The position numbers and the translations under genes were made by a program. A model generated the notes under the pieces. It was given only the letters and a program-made list of their open reading frames with translations. It searched no databases and had not been told where the DNA came from. From NCBI GenBank assembly GCA_002479455.1, contig DLNB01000017.1, positions 1-35,521 on the forward strand: 35,521 nt of DNA. Direction: 5' to 3'. Source of the stretch: Acetothermia bacterium UBA7521 (GTDB lineage Bacteria > Bipolaricaulota > Bipolaricaulia > Bipolaricaulales > Bipolaricaulaceae). Positions 7,259 to 13,958 of this stretch are shown here, piece after piece. Each line of letters opens with the position of its first letter. Position 1 is the first letter of the stretch.

Positions 7259-8217
7259 GTCAGCTCTCGGCCGTGGCCGGAATCCTCGGGCGAGAGGAGC
7301 GACGGGGGGAACGGGAAGAACAGACGCTGATCCGCGAGGTAGGAGACGCCGAACCGGACGATCCACGCCCGGAGGACCCCCACCGGTGCAGCGAGGGGGA
7401 CGTGCCCAGCCTGGTACTCGGCGACGGTCTCGAGGAAGTAGGCCCGCTCGCCGGACGACAGACCGTCCGTAACGTAGCCAAAGGCATGAAGCAGCGCGTT
7501 GGCAGCAGAGGGCCGGCGGACTGGGCGTCGCAACACACTCGGGAACGTGGCCCGGTACAGGCAGAGCACCTCGGACACCGGGAGGTGGTCGGGGTTGGCC
7601 ACGATCCGGCCCAGCTCGCGCAGCCGGGTCTGCCCGAGAGTCATCAGGAGGAGCTTGTACCGGGCATGGAACGCAACGAGGTTCCGCATCCTCTCCTCCG
7701 CCTCGACCTCGCGGAGGGACGCCAGGGCGAAGACCGACGTCAGAAACGCCTCCCGCAGCGCTCGGTTCGTGAGCCGGCCTTCATCTTCGGTGGGGAGGTC
7801 CGGAAACCGCTCTCGCACCGCCCTCCCGAACAGCCCAGCTTGGCGGGCGATCGCCGCTCCCTTCTCGGTGGCCCCGTATACCTTGCTGTCCGCGATCCCG
7901 CATGACGGGGAACGATTCTTGAGGATGAACCCGTCCACCGGAGGAAGCGAACGGAGGAACCCGTGGGCGAACTCCCGCATGGAGGAGGTGTAGTCGTTTC
8001 CGGTGGACGGCTGGACGAGGCGGAGCTCACGCTCTCCCACGAGCCTCAGGGGCTGGCAGGGGGACGGGAGCCCCATCCCCATCTCGGGGCACACGGTGAC
8101 GAACTCCGCCTCGCCCTCCATCGTCCGCACCTCGGGAGCGGAGATCACGCTCCCGTCGTACCGACAGTGGGCGAACTCCAGACACCGGCTGACGACGACC
8201 CTCGGTCGGGCAAACAC
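7255..8217 (-). CDS. rudS: TudS (DUF523)-DUF1722 fusion, RudS-like tRNA 4-thiouridine desulfidase
   Basis: 320 residues in two domains. The N-terminal DUF523/TudS domain (about 1-150) has cysteines in SRCLEFAHC (Cys12, Cys18), VTVCPE (Cys43) and NRSPSCG (Cys106). Cys12, Cys43 and Cys106 are the likely [4Fe-4S] ligands by comparison with TudS thiouracil desulfidases. The C-terminal DUF1722 (about 175-310) contains FHARYKLLLMTLGQ and is the YbgA-type domain. Proteins with both domains include RudS, which removes sulfur from 4-thiouridine in tRNA. GTG 8217 is preferred because it lies just after the upstream stop and places the first Cys near residue 12; GTG 8256 is the longer alternative, overlapping the SOR gene by 34 nt. 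It is coupled to uvsE by a GTGA overlap. Confidence 0.85.
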   Translation of the reverse strand: MFARPRVVVSRCLEFAHCRYDGSVISAPEVRTMEGEAEFVTVCPEMGMGLPSPCQPLRLVGERELRLVQPSTGNDYTSSMREFAHGFLRSLPPVDGFILKNRSPSCGIADSKVYGATEKGAAIARQAGLFGRAVRERFPDLPTEDEGRLTNRALREAFLTSVFALASLREVEAEERMRNLVAFHARYKLLLMTLGQTRLRELGRIVANPDHLPVSEVLCLYRATFPSVLRRPVRRPSAANALLHAFGYVTDGLSSGERAYFLETVAEYQAGHVPLAAPVGVLRAWIVRFGVSYLADQRLFFPFPPSLLSPEDSGHGRELT

Positions 8218-8222
8218 TTCAC

Positions 8223-8615
8223 CTACCCGAGCTCGACCCGCTTCTCTGACTCCCACAGCCCGTGGATATTGCAGTACGCCAGGGCGTGAAGCGTCCCTGG
8301 CCTACCGGTCTTGAAGACGAACGCGACCTCGTGGTGCGTGTAGACCGGGCCCTGGTTCGGGCCGGCTGCCGCCTCCCCGTGGGCGCTGAACTCGAACTTC
8401 CCGAGGTCGTAGATGAACTTGTCCCCATCGGGAGCGAAGTACGCCCCGATCCAGCGGATGTGGTGCTCGGTCGTGTTCGGGTGGGCCGCGGCCTTGCCGA
8501 GACTCACCTTCACCGTCACCCATTCGTCGGCCTTCACCCGGTCCGGGCACTCGACGGCCGGGACGTGCTTCTCTGCCTTCCAGTCGGCGGTTTGGATCTT
8601 CGCTGCGATGCCCAT
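8223..8615 (-). CDS. sor: superoxide reductase (neelaredoxin, 1Fe class)
   Basis: 130 residues. It reduces superoxide to hydrogen peroxide without releasing oxygen, which suits anaerobes. The catalytic-site motif is AEKHVPAVE (Glu15, Lys16, His17). His45, His51 and the C-terminal YCNIHGLWES (Cys115, His118) complete the His4-Cys iron centre. The N-terminal CxxC...CC desulforedoxin domain of 2Fe enzymes is absent. A strong ribosome-binding site, GGAGGAAGGG, precedes ATG 8615. It follows the ferritin gene by 11 nt. The peroxide it makes can be removed by the rubrerythrin and peroxiredoxin encoded upstream. Confidence 0.96.
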   Translation of the reverse strand: MGIAAKIQTADWKAEKHVPAVECPDRVKADEWVTVKVSLGKAAAHPNTTEHHIRWIGAYFAPDGDKFIYDLGKFEFSAHGEAAAGPNQGPVYTHHEVAFVFKTGRPGTLHALAYCNIHGLWESEKRVELG

Positions 8616-8626
8616 CCCTTCCTCCT

Positions 8627-9127
8627 CTACACTTTCTCAGCAACCCGGCGGCCGAGCTCGCGGTCGGCCATGACGAGACCGCGGCCCTCGCCTCCCATCC
8701 TCTCCAGGAGCAGCACGACCTTGCTCGCGTGATCCTCTTCCTCTACCTGCTCGGTGACAAACCACTGGAGCAGGGCCCCCGCCGCGTAGTCCTTTTCCTT
8801 CTGGGCCAGCTCGACGAGGCTGTGGATGCAGCTTGTGATGTGCTGCTCGTGCTTGTAGGCAGCCTTGAACGCGGCGGGCGGCGACGCCCACTTCGCCTCG
8901 GGCGCAGTAAGTGCATGGAGCTTCACCTTCCCTCCCCGCTCCACGATGTGGTCGAACAGGCGCATCGCGTGCTCCTGCTCCTCCCCGGCCTGGACCCTCA
9001 TCCAGCCGGCCATTCCATCCCAGCCTTCGGCGGCGAAATGTGCCGACATGGACAGGTACAGGTACGCCGACGCGAGTTCCTCTTTAATCTGCTCGTTCAG
9101 AGCAGCTTCCATCTTCTTGCTGATCAT
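8627..9127 (-). CDS. ftn: ferritin (non-heme, FtnA-like)
   Basis: 166 residues, standard ferritin length. It stores iron as a 24-subunit shell with a ferroxidase centre in each four-helix bundle. Helix A carries IKEELASAYLYLSMSAHF (ferroxidase Glu17 and Tyr24). Helix B carries GEEQEHAMRLFDHI (Glu and His of the di-iron site). Later helices carry HKLY-like HITSCIHSLVELA and FVTEQVEEEDHAS. ATG 9127 overlaps the stop of the peroxiredoxin gene (ATGA) and has AAGGAGAG upstream. The longer frame upstream is the 3' end of the peroxiredoxin gene in another frame. It keeps iron away from peroxide in the same operon. Confidence 0.96.
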   Translation of the reverse strand: MISKKMEAALNEQIKEELASAYLYLSMSAHFAAEGWDGMAGWMRVQAGEEQEHAMRLFDHIVERGGKVKLHALTAPEAKWASPPAAFKAAYKHEQHITSCIHSLVELAQKEKDYAAGALLQWFVTEQVEEEDHASKVVLLLERMGGEGRGLVMADRELGRRVAEKV

Positions 9128-9795
9128 GCGCTCTCCTTCAGTCTGCGGTGGCAGAACCACCAGTCGTAGCACTCAACCTGGCCAGCTTTGGCCTCGTCAA
9201 GGCGCTTCTTTGCCCCGTCCTCCGTGTCCGGCGGCGGGACGATCCCGTGATCGCCGATGAGCCCGTTCTTGGGCCAGTCGGCCGGCAGCGCAACCTTCTC
9301 CTTCACCGCGGTTTGGAACGCCTTGAGGAGCCGGACGATCTCGTCCATGTTCCGTCCGATGTTCATCGGGTAGTACACGATCGCGCGGACGATCCCCTGG
9401 GGGCAGATGAGGAACACCGCTCGGACCGCCGCCGCCTCCGAGGCACCGGGGTGGATCATCCCGTACAGCTCGGCGATCTTCCCCGTGGTGTCGGCGATGA
9501 TCGGGAACGGGATCTGTACCTTCAGGTTCTCGGCGATCCACTCCGTCCACTTGATGTGGGAGTAGATGTGGTCCACCGACAGACCAAGGAGCTCCGCTCC
9601 CATCTTCTGGAACTCCGGGTACCGCTGGGCGAACGCCACGAACTCCGTCGTGCACACGGGCGTGAAGTCCGCCGGGTGCGAGAACAACACGACCCATTTC
9701 CCCTGGTAGTCCTTGGGAAACTCGATCTTTCCCCGCGTTGTCGGGGCGACGAACGGTGGAGCTGGATCTCCGATGAGCGGGATACGCTTTTCCAT
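9124..9795 (-). CDS. peroxiredoxin, Prx6/archaeal type
   Basis: 223 residues. It reduces peroxides through a reactive cysteine. The peroxidatic site is SHPADFTPVCTTEF with Cys48. The long C-terminal domain ends with CYDWWFC (Cys209 and Cys215), the arrangement known from thermophile/archaeal peroxiredoxins of the Prx6 clade, where these cysteines take part in resolution. Blocks such as GLSVDHIYSHIKW and FPIIADTTGKIAELYG are typical. ATG 9795 is chosen because GGAGGT sits 4 nt upstream; ATG 9807 is in frame but poorly placed. It begins 14 nt after the rubrerythrin stop. Confidence 0.95.
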   Translation of the reverse strand: MEKRIPLIGDPAPPFVAPTTRGKIEFPKDYQGKWVVLFSHPADFTPVCTTEFVAFAQRYPEFQKMGAELLGLSVDHIYSHIKWTEWIAENLKVQIPFPIIADTTGKIAELYGMIHPGASEAAAVRAVFLICPQGIVRAIVYYPMNIGRNMDEIVRLLKAFQTAVKEKVALPADWPKNGLIGDHGIVPPPDTEDGAKKRLDEAKAGQVECYDWWFCHRRLKESA

Positions 9796-9809
9796 GCTGA
9801 CCTCCATGC

Positions 9810-10313
9810 TTAGAACGCTCTGAACTTGGCCAGGGGCGCCTGGCAGACCGGGCAGCGCTCGGGCGCCTCCCCCTCCACCGTGTAGCCACATACGGTGCAG
9901 ATCTGGATTTTCTCGACTTGAATATCCTTCCCCGCAAGGGCGCTTTCCCGCGCCTTCGTGTACATCGCGGCGTGGATCTTCTCCGCCTCGAGCGCGTAGT
10001 GGGTGGAGCGCATTGCCCCCTTCTCCCCCTGGAGCTCGGCCACGGCGTGGTACGCCGGGTACATTTCCGCTACCTCGAACGACTCGCCCCCGATCGCTTC
10101 CTGGAGGTTGTCCGGGCTTGTGCGGACCATCCCCAGCTCGCGCAGGTGGTTTGCGGCGTGGATCTGCTCGGCGTAGGCGATCGCCCGGAACAGGCGAGCC
10201 AGGTTGGGCCGCTTCTCGTCCTCGGCCACCTCGGCGAAGATCAGGTACCGCATGTGTGCCTGCGATTCGCCGGCGAAGGCATCCTTCAGGTTCGCCTCCG
10301 TCATCTTTCTCAT
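9810..10313 (-). CDS. rbr: rubrerythrin
   Basis: 167 residues. It is a peroxide reductase with an N-terminal ferritin-like di-iron domain (about 1-130) and a C-terminal rubredoxin-like [Fe(SCys)4] domain. The di-iron Glu/His residues lie in AFAGESQAHMRYLIFAEVA, IAYAEQIHAANH and HYALEAEKIHAAMY. The rubredoxin knuckles are CTVCG (Cys139, Cys142) and CPVC (Cys154, Cys157). ATG 10313 overlaps the stop of the cytochrome b5-like gene (ATGA) and has AAAGGAGG upstream. It would act on peroxide produced by the SOR encoded in the same run. Confidence 0.97.
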   Translation of the reverse strand: MRKMTEANLKDAFAGESQAHMRYLIFAEVAEDEKRPNLARLFRAIAYAEQIHAANHLRELGMVRTSPDNLQEAIGGESFEVAEMYPAYHAVAELQGEKGAMRSTHYALEAEKIHAAMYTKARESALAGKDIQVEKIQICTVCGYTVEGEAPERCPVCQAPLAKFRAF

Positions 10314-10558
10314 GTGCTGCCTCCTTTCGTGGTCAACCGCCCCCCCATCGGGAACCGCTCAACGAACTCCACCCCATGGGGAGCGTCTTCCAGTTCTGCG
10401 GTGAGGTCTCGGCCGGCAGCGTGCTGTGCCTCGTGAACCCCACCCTTCCAGAGGGAGCTCCCCGTGACGTCGTAGACCTGGCCGGCGTGGGCTACCCACG
10501 TTGGGTGGCCGTCTCGGCCGTCCGCAGCGCGGAGCTCGTCGGGCGTGATCTCCCGCAT
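10310..10558 (-). CDS. cytochrome b5-like heme/steroid-binding domain protein
   Basis: 82 residues, a single small cytochrome b5-like domain without a membrane anchor. The pattern EITPDELRAADGRDG, then HPTWVAHAGQVYDVTGS, LWKGGVHEAQHAAGRDL and APHG matches the short cytochrome b5-like proteins of anaerobes. The histidines near GVH-x3-H and PHG are candidate heme ligands. The start at ATG 10558 lies 2 nt after the stop of the Dps-like gene; longer in-frame extensions upstream lie inside that gene. It may pass electrons to a neighbour such as rubrerythrin, but no partner is shown by the sequence. Confidence 0.82.
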   Translation of the reverse strand: MREITPDELRAADGRDGHPTWVAHAGQVYDVTGSSLWKGGVHEAQHAAGRDLTAELEDAPHGVEFVERFPMGGRLTTKGGST

Positions 10559-10560
10559 CC

Positions 10561-11112
10561 CTACTTCAGAAACTTCGACACAAACGGCGATGTCTCGCCG
10601 TGGCGCATGAAGTGCCCCGACGGGCCCTCGCCCAAGAACTCCGAGAACCACGACTCGTGCTCGATCTCCTCGTTGAGGATCGCCAGCGCGAGGTCGTAGG
10701 TGCGGTGGTCTTTGCCGGCAGTGAGGTTGCAGATGTGTGTGTACCCACGGACGGCACACCGCTCGGCCTCGACGAGGGTTTGGAGCATGGCCTTGATGTC
10801 CCGCGGGTCCTTGGGCAGGTTCGCCGGCGGACAGGCGGACATGTCGTGGAACTCCTTCATCCCCGCCGGGAGCTTGCCCCCCAGCTCGTAGATGCGGGGG
10901 ACGAGCGCCTCGAAGTGGTTACGATCCTCGATCCGCGCCACCTCAGCGATCTCCTTGATCCCTTCCCCATCGAGGCCGATGAGGTTCACCCGCAGGATCG
11001 TGTAGTAGTAGTACGTCGTGAGCTCCGCCGCAGCGTTCTTCACGAGCAGTTCCAGGAGTTGATCCACGTTCACTCCTGCCCGCTCCACCATTTCTCTAGC
11101 TACTTTTGCCAT
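10561..11112 (-). CDS. Dps-like thioferritin (DPSL) ferritin-superfamily protein
   Basis: 183 residues, a ferritin-like four-helix protein. Candidate metal ligands are Glu30 (AAAELTTYYYY), Glu62 and His66 (IEDRNHFE), Glu116 (VEAERC), and Glu149 and His152 (NEEIEHESWF). Three cysteines (Cys94 in ACPPANLP, Cys119 in AERCAVRG, Cys128 in HICN) fit the Dps-like/thioferritin group of anaerobes and archaea, which have a cysteine pair next to the ferroxidase centre. These proteins oxidise and store iron using peroxide and protect DNA. ATG 11112 has a strong AAAGGAGG upstream, and the gene overlaps the 3' end of perR by 17 nt. Confidence 0.88.
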   Translation of the reverse strand: MAKVAREMVERAGVNVDQLLELLVKNAAAELTTYYYYTILRVNLIGLDGEGIKEIAEVARIEDRNHFEALVPRIYELGGKLPAGMKEFHDMSACPPANLPKDPRDIKAMLQTLVEAERCAVRGYTHICNLTAGKDHRTYDLALAILNEEIEHESWFSEFLGEGPSGHFMRHGETSPFVSKFLK

Positions 11113-11506
11113 CGCCTTCCTCCTTTGCGTCTAAGCAAGATGCACAGACCCCAAAGAACGTGATCTCATGACCCGAGACTGTTCTCCCCGTCCGGTGTTG
11201 TAGGAGCGCGTCGAGGCTCTCTTGGTAGGGAAGGTCGGCGTCATAGACCCGGCCACAGCGCGGGCAGACGTGGTGGTAGTGGGGCTTCCGAATCGGATCA
11301 AAACGATCCGCTCCCAGCCCTCGGACCTCCCGTACGAGGCCATCTTCAGTGAGGGACCGCAGGGCGCGGTAGACCGTGGCCAAACTGGCCCGATCGCCTC
11401 GGCTGCGGAGGGTGTTGTACAGGTCCTCGGCGGTGGGGTGGTCCGTACGACCCTGCATCGCGTCCAGTACTTGTCGGTGCTTGGGGGGTAGCTCTCGCTT
11501 GCTCAT
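11096..11506 (-). CDS. perR: Fur-family peroxide regulator, PerR type
   Basis: 136 residues. It is an N-terminal winged helix (RQVLDAMQG through LATVYRALRSLTEDGLV) followed by a dimerisation/metal domain. RFDPIRKPHYHHVCPRCGRVYD keeps the Asp and His cluster of PerR rather than the His-rich Fur loop. CPRC and the C-terminal CASC supply the structural zinc site. It heads the oxidative-stress run. ATG 11506 is chosen because the other in-frame ATG, 11521, lies inside the -10 box of a near-perfect promoter. The transcript would begin only about 6-7 nt before the start codon. A palindrome over the -35 box suggests autoregulation. Confidence 0.92.
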   Translation of the reverse strand: MSKRELPPKHRQVLDAMQGRTDHPTAEDLYNTLRSRGDRASLATVYRALRSLTEDGLVREVRGLGADRFDPIRKPHYHHVCPRCGRVYDADLPYQESLDALLQHRTGRTVSGHEITFFGVCASCLDAKEEGDGKSS

Positions 11507-11519
11507 GATTCTGCTTCTC

Positions 11520-11547
11520 ATTATAGACCAACGGCGACGCTTGTCAA
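11520..11547 (-). promoter_or_regulatory. promoter of the perR oxidative-stress run
   Basis: On the minus strand, TTGACA (11547-11542), 16 nt spacer, TATAAT (11525-11520): both hexamers are perfect consensus. The predicted start is near 11513, just ahead of ATG 11506. It can drive perR through the downstream stress genes to about 5582, which are separated by overlaps or short gaps. Confidence 0.82.
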
Positions 11548-11559
11548 CGTGACGCGTTG
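11545..11559. promoter_or_regulatory. candidate operator palindrome at perR promoter
   Basis: CAACG-TGACG-CGTTG, a perfect 5-5-5 inverted repeat that overlaps the -35 box and fills the gap to the upstream kinase gene. The position fits a repressor site, perhaps PerR itself, but it does not resemble the AT-rich Fur/PerR boxes of model species. Confidence 0.35.
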
Positions 11560-11560
11560 C

Positions 11561-12904
11561 TTAGGTTCTTGAAGCCAGTGGTAGAGTACAGCGAAAGCAG
11601 GCCCCGCCAGTGGAGCAGTTCTCGGCCCAGATCCTCCCCCCATGGGCCTCGACGATTGCCTTGGCCACCGATAAACCCAGGCCTGCACCGCTGCCCGAGG
11701 CGCGCGCCTCAGCTCCGCGGTAGAACCGGTCGAAGAGGTGCGCTTCGTCCTCGGGGCTCAACCCCGGTCCCGAGTCGCATACGCTGAGTCGTGCCATGGT
11801 CTTCTCCGCCTGGGCGGTCACACGGATCTCCCCACCCGGCGGGGTGTGGCGGATCGCGTTGGCCAGGAGGTTCAGCAGGACCTGCTGAACCCGCTGGCGA
11901 TCGCCCAGCAGAAAGGGAAGGTCCGGAGGGACGGCAAGGGAGAGCCGGGTCCCCCCGTCCTCAAGCTGAGGGCCGATCAGGGCCGCGATGTCGGCGACGA
12001 CCTCCCCGAAGGGGAACGGCTCCTGACGAAGGGACAGACGCCCCATGTCGGCCAGGGCCAGCTGCTGGAGGTCGTCAATCAGCCGGGCCGTGAGGTGGAT
12101 CTTGTCCTTGAGCGCAGCGAGGTTCTCCGGGGTCGGTTCGAGCACCCCGTCTTCGAACCCTTCCACGGCCGTGCGCAGTACGGTGATGGGGGTGCGCAAC
12201 TCGTGGGCGACGTCGGCGATCACCTGGCGCTTGGAGCGCTCCGCCTCCTCCAGGCTCACCGCCATCGCGTTGAACGAGCGAGATAGGTTGCCCAGTTCGT
12301 CTTCGCTCACCTCCTCTACTCGAGCCGCGAGATCGCCGGCGGCGATCTCGCGTGCCGCTGCTGAAAGCCGCCGCAGGGGGCCTGTGATGTGGCGGAGGAG
12401 AAACGAGGCAAGGATCAGCGCAATCCCTGCTGCTGCGGCTCCCGCGATCCACAGCGCGTAGTTCACCGCGCCCATGAACCGGTCGTGGAGCGGGTTCGGG
12501 GGAGAGGGTGTCTCCGGGACAAGGGTCCAGCGCGTTCCATCGGGAAGCTCGATCGCGGTTCCCGCGGCGAGTTCCTGCCTCGTGAGTGTTCTTCCGATCA
12601 GGGATTCGTCCCGTGCCAGTACGACGCGTCCTTGCGGGTCGGTGAGCGCGAACCCCAGCGGACGCGGCCCGCCTTCCAGGAACTGCCCGATTCCCTCCAG
12701 GCTCCCCCGCTGACTGGGGTACCGTGCGATGAGGTTGCGGACCCATTGGTCGTAAGCGCGTCCCTCACGGGCGGTCAGGTCCGCGAACGCCCGGTCCACG
12801 GAGAGCTTGACGAGGGCGTACCCCAAGGCGGTCACGAGGAGGACGACGAACAGGAGGGCCGCCACCAGCTTCGTCTGGAACGAGAGCCGCTTACGCAGGT
12901 TCAC
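11561..12904 (-). CDS. sensor histidine kinase (BaeS/CpxA-like)
   Basis: 447 residues. TM1 spans about 12-33, a periplasmic sensing loop about 34-146, TM2 about 147-169 and HAMP about 170-222. The dimerisation/phosphoacceptor helix has VAHELRTPITVL (His234). The ATPase domain shows NLLANAIRHTPPGG (N box), CDSGPGLSPED (G1) and GAGLGLSVAKAIVEAHGG (G2). The GTG start at 12904 has GGAGGG 5 nt upstream and overlaps the 3' end of the response-regulator gene by 14 nt. It probably signals envelope stress to that regulator. The pair lies head-to-head with the efflux operon at 13959. Confidence 0.95.
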   Translation of the reverse strand: MNLRKRLSFQTKLVAALLFVVLLVTALGYALVKLSVDRAFADLTAREGRAYDQWVRNLIARYPSQRGSLEGIGQFLEGGPRPLGFALTDPQGRVVLARDESLIGRTLTRQELAAGTAIELPDGTRWTLVPETPSPPNPLHDRFMGAVNYALWIAGAAAAGIALILASFLLRHITGPLRRLSAAAREIAAGDLAARVEEVSEDELGNLSRSFNAMAVSLEEAERSKRQVIADVAHELRTPITVLRTAVEGFEDGVLEPTPENLAALKDKIHLTARLIDDLQQLALADMGRLSLRQEPFPFGEVVADIAALIGPQLEDGGTRLSLAVPPDLPFLLGDRQRVQQVLLNLLANAIRHTPPGGEIRVTAQAEKTMARLSVCDSGPGLSPEDEAHLFDRFYRGAEARASGSGAGLGLSVAKAIVEAHGGRIWAENCSTGGACFRCTLPLASRT

Positions 12905-13589
12905 GGCGTCCCTCCGTGGAGAGCTTGTACCCCACGCCGTACACGGTGACGAACCGCGAGGGGGATTCGGGGAAAGGCTCAACCTTCTTCCGCAAGCGCT
13001 TGATGTGCGAATCAACGGCCCGCTCAAAGGACGAGTAGGATGTCCCACGCACGGCTTCGAGCAGTTCAAGGCGGGTGAACGCGCGGTTCGCGTGCTGGAC
13101 GAGGAACGCCAGGAGATCGAACTCAAGCGCGGTTAGATCGAGCAACTTCCCATCCACCCAGGAGTCCCGCCGCTCGAGGTCCATCCGGATCCCGGCGGCT
13201 CCGATCACGCGGGGCGCCATCGGCTTGCTCTCTGCCCGCCGGAACACGGCCCTCACCCGCGCCTCGAGCTCACGGGCGCTAAACGGCTTGATCACGTAGT
13301 CATCAGCCCCGAGTTCCAGTCCGAGCACCCGATCGTCCTCGGTCGAGCGGGCGGTGACCATGATGATCGGGACGCGGGACGAGTCGCGGATGCGCCGTGC
13401 CACGTCGAGGCCATCCATTCCGGGGAGCATCAGGTCGAGGACAACGAGATCAGGGGGGTGGGCTATGAACTCCGTGAGGGCCTCCGGGCCGCTTGCGGCC
13501 ACAGCTACAGCAAACCCTGCGCGCTCGAGGTAGCCGCGCACGAGCTTTCGCACCCATGGGTCGTCGTCTACCACGAGGATCCTTTTCAC
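12891..13589 (-). CDS. OmpR/PhoB-family response regulator
   Basis: 232 residues. The receiver domain (1-120) has acidic DDD at 8-10, phosphoacceptor Asp52 (VVLDLMLPGMDG), Thr79 and Lys101 (VIKPF). The C-terminal winged-helix DNA-binding domain (about 130-225) contains LTALEFDLLAFLVQH, VDSHIKRLRKK and VTVYGVGYKL. The start is GTG 13589 with GGGGAGGTGAA directly upstream. It overlaps the kinase gene by 14 nt and is cotranscribed with it. The divergent efflux operon is the nearest plausible target. Confidence 0.95.
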   Translation of the reverse strand: MKRILVVDDDPWVRKLVRGYLERAGFAVAVAASGPEALTEFIAHPPDLVVLDLMLPGMDGLDVARRIRDSSRVPIIMVTARSTEDDRVLGLELGADDYVIKPFSARELEARVRAVFRRAESKPMAPRVIGAAGIRMDLERRDSWVDGKLLDLTALEFDLLAFLVQHANRAFTRLELLEAVRGTSYSSFERAVDSHIKRLRKKVEPFPESPSRFVTVYGVGYKLSTEGRREPA

Positions 13590-13958
13590 TTCACCTCCCC
13601 GTTCCTAGTCTAGCGTGGAGCGGCTTCCGCCGCTGGGACAATGTGGAGAGAAACGTGCCTTGTTGCCAACTCAGCACAGCACCTCCCCCGTTCTCGGCCT
13701 CAATCGAAACATACCCGGACGATGTGAAGGATGGAAGGCGAGTCCATGGCAGGGTTGTGGAGCGCTGGTGGCGCCCGGTGTGTGCCCTCTCCATGGCTTT
13801 GCCACAACTTTGCCTCAATCTCTCTCGCTCCGTAGGATAAACACGGCAGGGGTTCGATACGCACGACCCAACACCGGCTTCGGCAGGGTGGCAGGGGGCC
13901 GGATCAATCGATGGGGTGGCCAATGCTGGTTCGTGGAGAACAGAGGAGCGAGCGCAAA
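13590..13958. other. intergenic control region between response regulator and efflux operon
   Basis: 369 nt without a convincing gene. It holds a stable hairpin AGCGGC-TTCC-GCCGCT (13619-13634), close upstream of the regulator start and in its probable 5' leader, and the promoter for the efflux operon (13810-13838). I see no obvious direct repeats of a response-regulator site. Confidence 0.5.
13810..13838 (+). promoter_or_regulatory. probable promoter of the tolC-macAB-like operon
   Basis: TTGCCT (13810-13815), exactly 17 nt, TAGGAT (13833-13838). The predicted start is near 13845, giving a leader of about 110 nt. Both hexamers match at 4 of 6 positions. Confidence 0.45.
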
